Positions 10,313-18,359 of a stretch of DNA of 64,000 bases are shown in pieces. The DNA lies in contig NZ_JAHCLR010000028.1 in assembly GCF_018455725.1 (NCBI RefSeq), forward strand, positions 19,526 through 83,525, in the 5' to 3' direction. Origin of the DNA: Mycolicibacter acidiphilus. Lineage in GTDB: Bacteria > Actinomycetota > Actinomycetes > Mycobacteriales > Mycobacteriaceae. Each line of letters starts with the position of its first letter. Within the stretch, counting starts at the first letter, position 1. Under the pieces are notes generated by a model that was given only the letters and a program-made list of their open reading frames with translations, did no database searches and was not told where the DNA came from. Made by a program: the position numbers and the translations under genes.

Positions 10313-10905
10313 TTCGCGGAGGCGCGGGTGATCCTGTTGGCCAGCAGCGTCTGGAACGGTGCCCGCGCCTTGGTGGCCTCCTCGTAGGCCAGCAGCGTCT
10401 CCAACTCGTCGATGCTCAGCGAGTTCAGCCGGGCCCGCAACTGGGCCAGGGTCAGCGTGCCGTAGTCGAGTTCGACGACCAGGTCCGGCGTGACGGCCGG
10501 TGAGGTGGTCGCCTGCGGCTTCGCTGCGGCCGTGGTCGCGGTGCCGGGCGCGGGCCGGTCGTCGTCGCTGAACGAATACAGCGCGAACCGGCCGTCGCCG
10601 CGCTGGTCGCCCGCGCCGCCGTCGACCGTCGGCTGCGGTTGGCCCGCATCGTCGTCGGGCAGATCCTCGTCGAACGTCGCCCACTCCGGCTGCTCATCCT
10701 TCGGCGGGAACAGCGACTCCAGCGTCGAATCGCCCTTGTTGACCAGTTCGGCGATGCCCTGCTGCCACGCCATCACCATGTGCGCGGCCTGGCTGGCCAG
10801 CGTCATCGGATACATCAGGATGGTGTGCGGCAGCTTGATGGTCTCCTCGACGGCGACGGTTGCCGCGCCCACCAGCAGCCGGACCCCATACGGTGCAGTA
10901 GCCAT
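10309..10905 (-). CDS. Lipid droplet-associated protein (Rv1109c family)
   Basis: 198 residues. The N-terminal ~75 residues are hydrophobic and amphipathic ([21 protein letters not shown], then [23 protein letters not shown]), suiting a lipid surface. A low-complexity acidic middle follows, then a short conserved C-terminal helical motif ([22 protein letters not shown], then TLLANRITR). Annotation of this mycobacterial family as lipid-droplet associated rests on established work; the molecular activity is unknown. First gene of the operon with xseA-xseB and divergent from ispH. Confidence 0.8.
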   Translation of the reverse strand: MATAPYGVRLLVGAATVAVEETIKLPHTILMYPMTLASQAAHMVMAWQQGIAELVNKGDSTLESLFPPKDEQPEWATFDEDLPDDDAGQPQPTVDGGAGDQRGDGRFALYSFSDDDRPAPGTATTAAAKPQATTSPAVTPDLVVELDYGTLTLAQLRARLNSLSIDELETLLAYEEATKARAPFQTLLANRITRASAK

Positions 10906-10999
10906 GCCAGACAGACTGCCTTAACGGTCGGTCTTCGCCAAGTAAGACCCCCGGTTACGAGTTGGCGATCCGCATTCGGCACGCCGTACGCTGGCCACC

Positions 11000-11995
11000 A
11001 TGTCGTCGACGCTGAACGTGGAGACCTCCGGCAGCGCAGCGGCCGGCACGGCCGGCCTGCCCGCCGGCAAGCGGGTGCTGCTGGCCGAGCCGCGCGGGTA
11101 CTGCGCCGGGGTGGACCGGGCTGTCGAAACCGTGGAGCGGGCGCTGGAGAAGCACGGCGCGCCGGTCTACGTCCGCCACGAGATCGTGCACAACAAGTAC
11201 GTGGTCGAGACGCTGACGAACAAGGGCGTGATCTTCGTCGACGAGGCCGCCGACGTGCCCGAGGGCGCCATGGTCGTGTTCTCCGCACACGGTGTGGCAC
11301 CGACCGAGCATTCGACGGCCGAGCAGCGCGGCCTGCGGGTGATCGACGCGACCTGCCCGCTGGTGTCCAAGGTGCACAACGAGGCCAAGCGGTTCGCCCG
11401 CGACGGCTACGACATCCTGCTGATCGGCCACACCGGCCACGAAGAGGTCATCGGCATCATGGGCGAGGCGCCCGACCATGTGCGCCTGGTCGACGGCCTG
11501 GCCGGGGTGGACACGGTGACCGTGCGCGACGAGAACAAGGTGGTGTGGCTGTCGCAGACCACGCTCAGCGTCGACGAGGCCATGCAGATCGTCCTGGCGC
11601 TGCGCAAGCGGTTCCCGAACCTGCAGGACCCGCCCAGCGACGACATCTGCTACGCCACCCAGAACCGGCAGACCGCGGTCAAGGCGATGGCGCCGGAGTG
11701 CGAACTGGTGATCGTCGTCGGGTCGAAGAACTCGTCGAACTCCAACCGGCTGGTCGAGGTGGCGCTGACCGCCGGTGCGAAGGCGGCCTACCTGGTCGAC
11801 TACGCCGAGGAGATCGACCCGGCGTGGTTGGCGGGTGTGGAGAGCGTCGGGGTCACCTCGGGGGCGTCGGTCCCGGAGATCCTGGTGCGCGGTGTACTGG
11901 AGCGGTTGGCCGCCGACGGTTTCGGCACGGTGTACCCGGTGGCGACGGCCAACGAGACGCTGGTGTTCGCGCTGCCCCGGGAGATCCGCGCCTGA
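11000..11995 (+). CDS. ispH: 4-hydroxy-3-methylbut-2-enyl diphosphate reductase
   Basis: 331 residues; last step of the MEP pathway, reducing HMBPP to IPP and DMAPP through a [4Fe-4S] cluster. The three cluster cysteines are visible: C35 (GYCAGV), C119 (DATCPLV) and C217 ([11 protein letters not shown]). HTGHEEV carries the catalytic Glu and [11 protein letters not shown] binds the diphosphate. The ATG has TACGCT 7 nt upstream, so the transcript is probably leaderless. It matches lytB2/Rv1110 in context. The first ~22 residues are a Ser/Ala/Gly-rich extension. Confidence 0.97.
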   Translation: MSSTLNVETSGSAAAGTAGLPAGKRVLLAEPRGYCAGVDRAVETVERALEKHGAPVYVRHEIVHNKYVVETLTNKGVIFVDEAADVPEGAMVVFSAHGVAPTEHSTAEQRGLRVIDATCPLVSKVHNEAKRFARDGYDILLIGHTGHEEVIGIMGEAPDHVRLVDGLAGVDTVTVRDENKVVWLSQTTLSVDEAMQIVLALRKRFPNLQDPPSDDICYATQNRQTAVKAMAPECELVIVVGSKNSSNSNRLVEVALTAGAKAAYLVDYAEEIDPAWLAGVESVGVTSGASVPEILVRGVLERLAADGFGTVYPVATANETLVFALPREIRA

Positions 11996-12008
11996 CGTCG
12001 CGGCAGCG

Positions 12009-13232
12009 TCAGATGTCGTACTCCCAGGAGTCGGCCTCGTCGCCGTTGCGCGGTTCGCGGGTGCGGCGCCGGGGCTCGGCGGCGTCATCGCCGGCCGCTT
12101 TGCGGTAGCGCACCTGGGAGATCGGGTGGTGAGTCGAGTCCGAGCCGTTGGTGCCTGCCGAGGCCGGACGCCGACGCGGCCGTGACTCGAACGACTCCCC
12201 GGACTGGTCGGTGTCTGCCCAGCCGTTGCGCGCGGCCGGCCGGCCGACGGTCGTGTGCGGAGCCCGGCGGGGTCGCGGCGGCAGGTCGCCGCGGTCGAGA
12301 TCCTGCGGCGGGCGGGGACGGCGCCGTTGCATCTGCTCGTCGGCCGAGCGTGGGGTGGGTCGACGTCGCCGCGGCAACTGCTCTTCCTCAAAGCCGGCCG
12401 CCGGGCGCCGCCGTGGCATCGGCTCACCGGATTCCGGGGCGAGGCGACGCCGCCGGGGGCGTTCCATCCGCGGGTCGGCGTCGTCGTCGAGTGGCGGCCG
12501 GACGTGGCGGGAGCGGGTCGAGTCGAATCCGGCCCGAGTGGGGCGGCGCGTTCCGGTACGGGTGACCCCGGATCGCCCTGTCGTCGAACGGCCGGTGCGA
12601 CGCGCTTCGGCTCGCGCTTCCGCGGTCGCCCGACGCGGTCGGTCACCGCTGCGACGCTCCCGAGGCGAGGCGGTCTCGATGGCATGGGCCGGGTCGCGGT
12701 TGAGCGCGGCGGAGACCAGCGCGCTGACCTTCTCGAAGACGCCGGATCCGCGCCCGGCGGTTTCGCCGGCACCGGCCGCGAGGTCCTTCGCGGACCGCGT
12801 CATCATCCCGAGGTACCACCGGATCATCCCGAGCAACAGCACGGCCGCGGCGGTGAACAGCATCAGCGGGAACCGCTCGATCAACGGGTAGCCGCAGTTG
12901 ATCAGAATGTTCTTGACCCCGGGGAACCCCGCGCCGTGGAACAGCCAGTAGGCGCCGGGCACGGTGCAGAACAGGATCAGCGGCGGTTGGATGACGGCGG
13001 TGAACACCCCGGACTGCCGCACGGCGAGTACCGCGACGACGCAGCCCAGCACGTACAGCGTGGTGAAGACGGTGGTCAGTTCCTTGTCGCCGGATCCGGC
13101 GTCGAACGCGAAGCCGACGGCCGATGCGAACAGCGCCACCGCGACCGCACCCCACCACGGCAGACCGGGCACGCTCGGGAGGACCGAACGGTGGTCAGCC
13201 GCCACCGCTGACCCCACCCGCTGCGCTGACAC
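12009..13232 (-). CDS. DUF6542 membrane protein with a long Arg-rich tail
   Basis: 407 residues from GTG 13232 (TACCGT lies upstream as a possible -10). The N-terminal ~140 residues carry about four hydrophobic helices of the DUF6542 domain (PWWGAVAVALFASAVGFAFD, then LYVLGCVVAVLAV, LILFCTVPGAYWLF, LMLFTAAAVLLLGM). The remaining ~250 residues are a disordered, highly basic tail with repeated RRR/PRRR clusters, ending in an acidic DSWEYDI. Such a tail may bind nucleic acid or anionic lipid (inference). Position matches Rv1111c. Convergent with ispH, 13 bp apart. Confidence 0.75.
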   Translation of the reverse strand: MSAQRVGSAVAADHRSVLPSVPGLPWWGAVAVALFASAVGFAFDAGSGDKELTTVFTTLYVLGCVVAVLAVRQSGVFTAVIQPPLILFCTVPGAYWLFHGAGFPGVKNILINCGYPLIERFPLMLFTAAAVLLLGMIRWYLGMMTRSAKDLAAGAGETAGRGSGVFEKVSALVSAALNRDPAHAIETASPRERRSGDRPRRATAEARAEARRTGRSTTGRSGVTRTGTRRPTRAGFDSTRSRHVRPPLDDDADPRMERPRRRRLAPESGEPMPRRRPAAGFEEEQLPRRRRPTPRSADEQMQRRRPRPPQDLDRGDLPPRPRRAPHTTVGRPAARNGWADTDQSGESFESRPRRRPASAGTNGSDSTHHPISQVRYRKAAGDDAAEPRRRTREPRNGDEADSWEYDI

Positions 13233-13326
13233 ACGTCGACGGTACCGGTTTTGCGTGTCGCATTCCGCAAGGCCTCGCCGGTTCGCCCGGTCGGTGCGCG
13301 GGGCCACACCCTAGACTTGAGTCCCC

Positions 13327-14400
13327 GTGAGCCTGAGTCTGGGAATCGTGGGTCTGCCCAACGTCGGTAAATCGACCCTGTTCAACGCGCTGACCCGCAA
13401 CAATGTGCTGGCAGCCAACTACCCGTTCGCGACGATCGAACCCAACGAGGGTGTGGTGTCGCTGCCCGACCCGCGGCTGGACAAGCTCGCGGAGATCTTC
13501 GGCTCGGAGCGCATCCTGGCCGCGCCGGTGACGTTCGTCGACATCGCCGGGATCGTGAAGGGTGCCTCGGAGGGGGCCGGGCTGGGCAACAAGTTCCTGG
13601 CCAACATCCGCGAGTGCGACGCGATCTGTCAGGTGGTGCGGGTCTTCGCCGACGACGACGTGGTGCACGTCGACGGCAAGGTCGACCCCGAAGCCGACAT
13701 CGAGGTCATCGCGATGGAGCTGATCCTCGCCGACATGCAGACGCTGGAGAAGGCGGTGCCGCGGCTGGAGAAGGAAGCCCGCAACAATAAAGACCGCAAA
13801 CCGGTGCTGGAGGCGGCCGTCGCCGCCCAGCAGGTGCTGGATTCCGGTAAGACGCTGTTCGCCGCGCAGGTGGATCCGGCGCCGCTGCGCGAGCTGAACC
13901 TGCTCACCACCAAGCCGTTCCTGTACGTGTTCAACGCCGACGAGGCGGTGCTGGGCGACTCGGGCCGGGTCGCTGCGCTCCGTGAGCTGGTGGCGCCCGC
14001 CGACGCGGTGTTCCTGGACGCCAAGATCGAGTCCGAGCTCGTCGAGTTGGACGACGAGTCGGCGATGGAGCTGCTGGAGTCGATCGGGCAGGCCGAGCGG
14101 GGCCTGGATGCGTTGGCGCGCGCCGGCTTTCACACGTTGAAGCTGCAGACGTACCTGACCGCCGGGCCGAAGGAGGCCCGCGCCTGGACGATCCACCAGG
14201 GTGACACCGCGCCGAAGGCGGCCGGGGTGATCCACACCGACTTCGAGAAGGGCTTCATCAAGGCCGAGATCGTCTCGTTCGACGACCTGGCTGAGGCCGG
14301 CTCGATGGCCGCGGCCAAAGCCGCCGGCAAGGTGCGCATGGAGGGCAAGGACTACGTGATGGCCGACGGCGACGTGGTGGAGTTCCGGTTTAACGTCTAG
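13327..14400 (+). CDS. ychF: Redox-regulated ATPase YchF (Obg family)
   Basis: 357 residues, standard length. G1 GLPNVGKST (residues 8-16), G3 DIAGIVKGAS and the ATP-selecting NADE motif (in VFNADEAVL, replacing NKxD) identify YchF/OLA1, a ribosome-associated ATPase that dampens stress responses. A C-terminal TGS domain contains FEKGFIKAEIV and YVMADGDVVEFRFNV. The GTG start follows TAGACT at 13312-13317 by 9 nt, giving a leaderless or nearly leaderless mRNA. Position matches Rv1112. Confidence 0.96.
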   Translation: MSLSLGIVGLPNVGKSTLFNALTRNNVLAANYPFATIEPNEGVVSLPDPRLDKLAEIFGSERILAAPVTFVDIAGIVKGASEGAGLGNKFLANIRECDAICQVVRVFADDDVVHVDGKVDPEADIEVIAMELILADMQTLEKAVPRLEKEARNNKDRKPVLEAAVAAQQVLDSGKTLFAAQVDPAPLRELNLLTTKPFLYVFNADEAVLGDSGRVAALRELVAPADAVFLDAKIESELVELDDESAMELLESIGQAERGLDALARAGFHTLKLQTYLTAGPKEARAWTIHQGDTAPKAAGVIHTDFEKGFIKAEIVSFDDLAEAGSMAAAKAAGKVRMEGKDYVMADGDVVEFRFNV

Positions 14401-14423
14401 AGATCCTCGTAGCGATCCCGAGC

Positions 14424-14469
14424 GGGAAAACCGCGACGGCGGCACCGCGTGTCGCGTCGTGGTTTTCCC
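14424..14469 (+). terminator. Long hairpin after ychF
   Basis: Inverted repeat of 15-bp arms with one mismatch (14424-14438 and 14455-14469; GGGAAAACC pairs with GGTTTTCCC). It begins 24 bp after the ychF stop. The right arm ends in a T-run followed by CCC, so it may function as a terminator. Confidence 0.55.
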
Positions 14470-14573
14470 ATTCGGCCGGCGATTCCGGCCGAGGCCGACT
14501 CATCGCTGAGAAGTCGCCGATGCGTGCCGTTTCGGTGACCTGACCGCGACGGGGGCAGGGGAGCCTCATCGTC

Positions 14574-14849
14574 ATGACGGTGATCGAGACGATCTATCTG
14601 GTGGCGGCGACGCTGTGGATTCTGGTGGTGGTGGCGGCGTTGGCCATCGGAGGTCGCTACCTGCTGAAGCTGCGGGCCCGGCGGCGCAGGGTGACTCGCC
14701 TGATCGACAGCGTGCGCCTTTCCGTGGAGCGTGTCGCCGACCCGTACCGGGTTATCGCAGGCGGGTGTGCGGCCTTTCTCCAGCAGCGGGTCGGTGGATC
14801 CGGTCCGGCCCGACGGCCGGTCCTCTCCTCGGCGAGGGGACGGCGATAG
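14574..14849 (+). CDS. Small hypothetical protein with one membrane helix
   Basis: 91 residues. A hydrophobic segment (about 4-27) is followed at once by a strongly basic patch (KLRARRRRVTR), giving an N-out/C-in single-pass prediction; the C-terminal half is unremarkable and Arg/Gly-rich. GGGGAG lies about 10 nt before the ATG. I recognise no family. It is an isolated gene between ychF and a toxin-antitoxin pair, so a chance frame cannot be excluded in this GC-rich DNA. Confidence 0.4.
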   Translation: MTVIETIYLVAATLWILVVVAALAIGGRYLLKLRARRRRVTRLIDSVRLSVERVADPYRVIAGGCAAFLQQRVGGSGPARRPVLSSARGRR

Positions 14850-14966
14850 CGTGGTCGAAGCGCTCGGCGGAGCAACTGACGTGCTCGCGCCGTGCGACGT
14901 GGGCCTGCCGGCCGGGCTGGGTGAGCAGGGCTTCTACATGTCAGACATGGGTACTACACTTGTGTC

Positions 14967-15245
14967 ATGTCTACGGTCACGAAGCGTGAACTCAACCAGC
15001 GCACCGCGGTCGTGCTGGATCAGGTCACTGAGACCGACGACGTCGTGGTGACAGAACGGGGCACGCCTCGCTGGCGGGTGAGTGCGTTCCGTGACCACAG
15101 TTCACGGTTGGCGCGGCTGGAGCGTGAGGGCCGGTACTCGCCGCCGTCGCCGGATCCGACTCCTTGGCCCAGCCTCCCCGGAGGGCGGCCCTACACCAAT
15201 GCCCAGGTCGAGGCACTGCTCGGCGAGATGAGCGGTGACCACTGA
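14967..15245 (+). CDS. vapB: Phd/YefM-type antitoxin of a VapBC pair
   Basis: 92 residues. The N-terminal TVTKRELNQRTAVVLDQV and VVVTERGTPRWRVS follow the Phd/YefM DNA-binding fold, and the C-terminal Pro-rich tail should wrap the toxin. TACACT (14955-14960) lies 6 nt before the ATG, so the mRNA is leaderless, and 6-bp arms GACATG/CATGTC (14944-14949, 14965-14970) flank that -10, a likely autoregulatory operator. The toxin gene starts 2 bp after the stop. Position between ychF and the cyclase matches vapBC32 of M. tuberculosis, although I have not aligned them. Confidence 0.85.
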   Translation: MSTVTKRELNQRTAVVLDQVTETDDVVVTERGTPRWRVSAFRDHSSRLARLEREGRYSPPSPDPTPWPSLPGGRPYTNAQVEALLGEMSGDH

Positions 15246-15247
15246 GC

Positions 15248-15643
15248 GTGGGCCTCGTCTATATCGACTCCTCGATCGCCGTCCGCACGATCCTCGATGT
15301 GCCCGAGCGAGTGCGACTGCAGGAGTGGATGGCGACCCCTGGAACCACGTTCGTCTCCTCGCGACTGCTCCGCACTGAAGTGATCCGGGTGCTGCGGCGC
15401 GATGGCAGGCCGCTGAATGACGCGGCCGCACTGTTGGATCGGATCGGGATGTTCGACATCACCAGGGAGACGCACAGCGTCGCTGAGTCCATCGAACGGC
15501 ACATCAAGACGCTTGACGCACTGCACCTGGCGACGGCCCTCTTGATCGGGGAACCGGTCGCGGTAGCCAGTCATGACGTGACGATGAAAGCGGTGGCTGG
15601 GTATTTGGGTCTCGGGGTTGTGGACCCCGTGGAAGCGGGCTGA
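15248..15643 (+). CDS. vapC: PIN-domain ribonuclease toxin of a VapBC pair
   Basis: 131 residues from GTG 15248. The PIN acidic residues are present in order: D7 (VYIDSSI), E44 (LRTEVIRV), D90 (KTLDALHLATA) and D110 (VASHDVTMK). VapC toxins cleave tRNA or rRNA in a Mg-dependent way and are neutralised by the cognate VapB. It is translationally coupled to the antitoxin upstream. All four catalytic positions are intact, so activity is expected; the RNA target cannot be predicted. Confidence 0.88.
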   Translation: MGLVYIDSSIAVRTILDVPERVRLQEWMATPGTTFVSSRLLRTEVIRVLRRDGRPLNDAAALLDRIGMFDITRETHSVAESIERHIKTLDALHLATALLIGEPVAVASHDVTMKAVAGYLGLGVVDPVEAG

Positions 15644-15702
15644 TGGCCTGGACGCGACCAGGGCGGCTCTCACTAGGCTGGCGACGACGAAAGGATTTCC
15701 CC

Positions 15703-16218
15703 GTGACCACCTCCACCAGTCGCCTGGCGAGCGTCGTCGCCGCCAGCGAGGCCCCCGCCGCGGCCGATCCCGCCAATGCCCAGGTCGTCTTCCGCGCGTC
15801 GGCGACCGCCCACGATGCGGTGGCCAGCACCGTCAAGCTCGGCCGGTACAGCGTCGAGGTCGACGAACCGCCGACGCTCGGCGGCGAGGACACCGCCCCC
15901 AACCCGGTCGAGTACTACCTGGCGTCGCTGCTGTCCTGCCAGATCGTCACCTGGCGGTTCTGGGCGCAGAAGCTGGGCATCGCGGTCGACGACATCAAGG
16001 CCCGCGCTGAAGGCGACCTGGATGTGCGGGGCTTCTTCGGGATCGACGACGCGGTGCGCGCGGGCTTCGGCGAGGTGCGGGTGGTGGTGACGGTGACCGG
16101 GCCGGAAACCCCGCAGCGCTACCAGGAGCTGCACGAGATCGTCGAAAAGCACTGTCCGGTGCTGGATCTGACCGTCAACCCGACACCCGTGCGGACCACC
16201 GTGGAGGTCCGGCCATGA
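15703..16218 (+). CDS. OsmC family peroxiredoxin-like protein
   Basis: 171 residues from GTG 15703, with AAAGGA 7 nt upstream. NPVEYYLASLLSCQIVTW carries the first catalytic Cys and EKHCPVLDLT the second, both conserved in OsmC/Ohr proteins, which reduce organic hydroperoxides through these thiols. A Gly-rich acidic loop (TLGGEDTAPN) matches the OsmC/YhfA branch rather than Ohr. TAGGCT (15673-15678) is a plausible -10. It overlaps the downstream monooxygenase by 4 nt (ATGA), so they form an operon, possibly for oxidant defence. Confidence 0.85.
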   Translation: MTTSTSRLASVVAASEAPAAADPANAQVVFRASATAHDAVASTVKLGRYSVEVDEPPTLGGEDTAPNPVEYYLASLLSCQIVTWRFWAQKLGIAVDDIKARAEGDLDVRGFFGIDDAVRAGFGEVRVVVTVTGPETPQRYQELHEIVEKHCPVLDLTVNPTPVRTTVEVRP

Positions 16219-16538
16219 TCTTCATCGTGGTGAAGTTCCAGACCAAGCCGGAGTGGGCGGAGCGCTGGCCGCAGCATGTCGAGGAGTTCACCGCCGCCAC
16301 CCGCGCCGAGCCCGGCAACCTGTGGTTCGACTGGTCGCGCAGCCTGGACGACCCGTGCGAATACGTTCTCGTCGAGGCGTTCCGCGACCAGCAGGCCGGC
16401 ACCGAACACGTCAGCAGTGCGCACTTCACAAAGGCGATGGCCGAACTGCCCAGGGCGCTGACGGCCACCCCGAAGATCATCAGCCAGACCGTCGACGCCA
16501 CCGACTGGTCGCCGCTGGCCGAGATGAGCGTGGATTAG
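16215..16538 (+). CDS. Antibiotic biosynthesis monooxygenase (ABM)-fold protein
   Basis: 107 residues, one ferredoxin-like ABM domain: MIFIVVKFQTKPEWAERW, then FTAATRAEPGNLWFDWSRS and YVLVEAFRDQQAGTEHVSS. Members are cofactor-free quinol monooxygenases (YgiN-like) or haem-degrading enzymes. The EPGN and HxxS features fit the YgiN branch, so quinone or quinol chemistry is likely but not proven. It is coupled to osmC. Its last codon overlaps the 3' end of the convergent gene. Confidence 0.8.
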   Translation: MIFIVVKFQTKPEWAERWPQHVEEFTAATRAEPGNLWFDWSRSLDDPCEYVLVEAFRDQQAGTEHVSSAHFTKAMAELPRALTATPKIISQTVDATDWSPLAEMSVD

Positions 16539-17230
16539 CCTGGGACGACGGTGATCTCGCGTCCCAACTGGTAGCCGGGCGTCAACGGCAGGATGTCACC
16601 GCTCCAGAACGATCCGGGGTCGAACCAGTTCGGATTCTTGTCGGTGGACAGTAAACCCATCTCCTCGTAGGTGATGGCGACCGTCTCCGCGCAGTACGCA
16701 GTCTGCAGGGCGACGCTGCCCCGGCGCGCCTTGCGACGCTGCGTCGCCTCTCGCACCTTGCGGTCCAGCACCGGGATGCCACGGGTCCAGTCGCCGGCGG
16801 TCGGAACCCGCCCGCGCAGCCACCGTCCGGTGAGCCGCGCGGTAGTCGGGAACGCCGTACCGTCCATCCGCGCAATCACTTTCAGCAGCCGATCCTCCTG
16901 CGCGCGGGTGACCTCCCCGTTGAGCTGGCGCAACCAGCAGCGCTGCCCGTACCGGTGCATCCACTGCTCGACGGCCTGTCCGGCATCGTTGAGCTGCACC
17001 CCCCGGTGGTGGGTGCCGGTCCAGCAGTCGATCAGCTTGTCGCCGAGTTCGGCGTGCCAGATCAGCGGCGGCAGGTCGTCGATCGCCACCGTCATCCCGA
17101 CGTGGTTCACCGGCGCGTTGGACAGGGTCTGGATGGCACGGTCCGGCCCGGAGCGGCCCCGGAACAGCCACACGTCACCGGTGCGGGTTTCGGCCAGGGC
17201 GCGCGTGAGTGTCACCGTGTGTTGGTCCAC
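16535..17230 (-). CDS. Permuted papain-like (YiiX/NlpC-P60 C92-type) protein
   Basis: 231 residues from GTG 17230, chosen because TATGGT lies 6 nt upstream. The order is that of circularly permuted NlpC/P60 proteins: an N-terminal GDVWLFRG and NAPVNHVGMTV with the likely catalytic His, and a late TAYCAETVAITYEEMGLL with the Cys. Families of this type act as amidases, peptidases or lipid acyltransferases, so the substrate is open. No signal peptide is visible, which argues against a cell-wall role. It diverges from a 55-residue membrane protein across overlapping -10 boxes. Confidence 0.65.
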   Translation of the reverse strand: MDQHTVTLTRALAETRTGDVWLFRGRSGPDRAIQTLSNAPVNHVGMTVAIDDLPPLIWHAELGDKLIDCWTGTHHRGVQLNDAGQAVEQWMHRYGQRCWLRQLNGEVTRAQEDRLLKVIARMDGTAFPTTARLTGRWLRGRVPTAGDWTRGIPVLDRKVREATQRRKARRGSVALQTAYCAETVAITYEEMGLLSTDKNPNWFDPGSFWSGDILPLTPGYQLGREITVVPG

Positions 17231-17236
17231 GACAGC

Positions 17237-17246
17237 ACCATAGGGT
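17237..17246. promoter_or_regulatory. Overlapping divergent -10 elements
   Basis: Minus strand TATGGT (17242-17237) serves GTG 17230, and plus strand TAGGGT (17241-17246) serves GTG 17253; each is 6 nt from its start codon. The hexamers share two base pairs, so only one polymerase can bind at a time. Confidence 0.5.
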
Positions 17247-17252
17247 GTGAGG

Positions 17253-17420
17253 GTGCGCAGCATCTGGAAATGGATCGGCCTGGCGGGTGCGGTCGGCGTG
17301 GCGGCCGGGGGAGTGCTGGTGGTGCGCGACCAACGGCGGCGCCGCGCCTACACACCTGACGAGATCCGGTCGCGGCTGCATCAACGGCTGGCCGAGGCTG
17401 CACCCGACCGCACCGACTAG
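17253..17420 (+). CDS. 55-residue single-pass membrane protein
   Basis: GTG 17253 lies 6 nt after TAGGGT, so translation probably starts on the mRNA 5' end; an in-frame GTG at 17247 is less likely. The protein has a short basic start, one helix ([17 protein letters not shown]), then a basic cytoplasmic tail ([18 protein letters not shown]). Coding pattern, stop position and 4-bp convergent overlap with the cyclase gene support it. No known function; the coding sequence is too short for routine gene finders. Confidence 0.6.
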   Translation: MRSIWKWIGLAGAVGVAAGGVLVVRDQRRRRAYTPDEIRSRLHQRLAEAAPDRTD

Positions 17421-18226
17421 GCCGACTCCACCGGGTACAGCCGGTGCGTGCCGGCGAAACCCTTCAACTCGACATCGCGCCCGTCGCCGATCGTGATTTC
17501 CGCACAGGTCTTCACGGCGTCGCGGACTGGGCCGCTGACCAGCACCTGACCGCCGTCGGCCGCCGCGGCCACCCGGGCGGCCATCGCCACGTTGCGGCCG
17601 AACAGGTCGTCGCCGCGGCGCACCGAACGGCCCATGTGGATCCCGATCCGGACCCGGATCGGGTGCTGCGGTTTCCGCCCGCGCTGCAGCGCACGCTGAA
17701 TGTCGAGGGCGCACCGCACGGCCTGGTCGGGTTGGGCGAACGCGATCATGTACCCGTCACCCTGACTTTTCACCACGTATCCGGAGTGCGCGGCGACAGC
17801 GCGGTGCACCAACTGGTCGTGCCGAGCGATCAGCTTCACGAACGCACGGTCGCCGATCCGCTCGTTGAGTGCGGTGGACTCCTCGATGTCGCTGAACAAC
17901 AGCACCACCCGACCGTCCCGGGCGACCCGCGCCAGGTCGGGGCGCTCCACCTCGGCCCAGTCGGCGAGGTCTTCGATGGAACTGCGCACCGCGGCGCCGA
18001 ACCCCTGCTTGCGCACCAGATTCGCGGTCTGCCAGACGGTCTTGACGGCCTCCCGCCCGCCGGACAGCAGCCAGGTGGCCGGGTCGGTCTTCTGGCGGAG
18101 CTCCGCGTTCTCGTCCCGTGTGCGCCGCAGCTGCCGCAGCAGGACGGCCAGCGCGACGGCCTCGCCCAGGGCAATGGAGGACAGCAGGTAGACCGCGATC
18201 ATCGGCGGTGCCAGCCAGGTCCCCAT
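17417..18226 (-). CDS. Membrane-anchored class III adenylate/guanylate cyclase-like protein
   Basis: 269 residues. A single N-terminal helix (about 9-30) and a linker precede a class III cyclase domain (about 105-265). Metal aspartates D113 ([10 protein letters not shown]) and D157 (KSQGDGYM) and the purine-selecting Lys153 and D207 are present, as is the transition-state Arg218. The expected transition-state Asn position holds Ala214 ([11 protein letters not shown], with an Asn two residues early). Activity is therefore uncertain. Position corresponds to Rv1120c, which I recall as truncated in M. tuberculosis; here it is full length. Confidence 0.8.
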   Translation of the reverse strand: MGTWLAPPMIAVYLLSSIALGEAVALAVLLRQLRRTRDENAELRQKTDPATWLLSGGREAVKTVWQTANLVRKQGFGAAVRSSIEDLADWAEVERPDLARVARDGRVVLLFSDIEESTALNERIGDRAFVKLIARHDQLVHRAVAAHSGYVVKSQGDGYMIAFAQPDQAVRCALDIQRALQRGRKPQHPIRVRIGIHMGRSVRRGDDLFGRNVAMAARVAAAADGGQVLVSGPVRDAVKTCAEITIGDGRDVELKGFAGTHRLYPVESA

Positions 18227-18359
18227 CGACGTCCTCTCGCTCGACCGCGGCTGAGGTTAACCGTGGCCGTCGGGCTCTCAAGATGGTAGATAGTTTGGAT
18301 CGGCCGGCGGGCGAAAACGTCACCCGCCGCGTGTGCGGGGGCCGACTGGAATCGAGGGC

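Noticed and set aside
10955-12772. 605-codon minus-strand frame opposite ispH
   Set aside because: Covers ispH on the other strand and part of the DUF6542 gene in another frame; both real genes are identified by motifs.
14850-14966. Possible extra small gene before the first vapB
   Set aside because: Short frames lack a start signal and recognisable features; the -10 and operator of vapB explain the conserved part.
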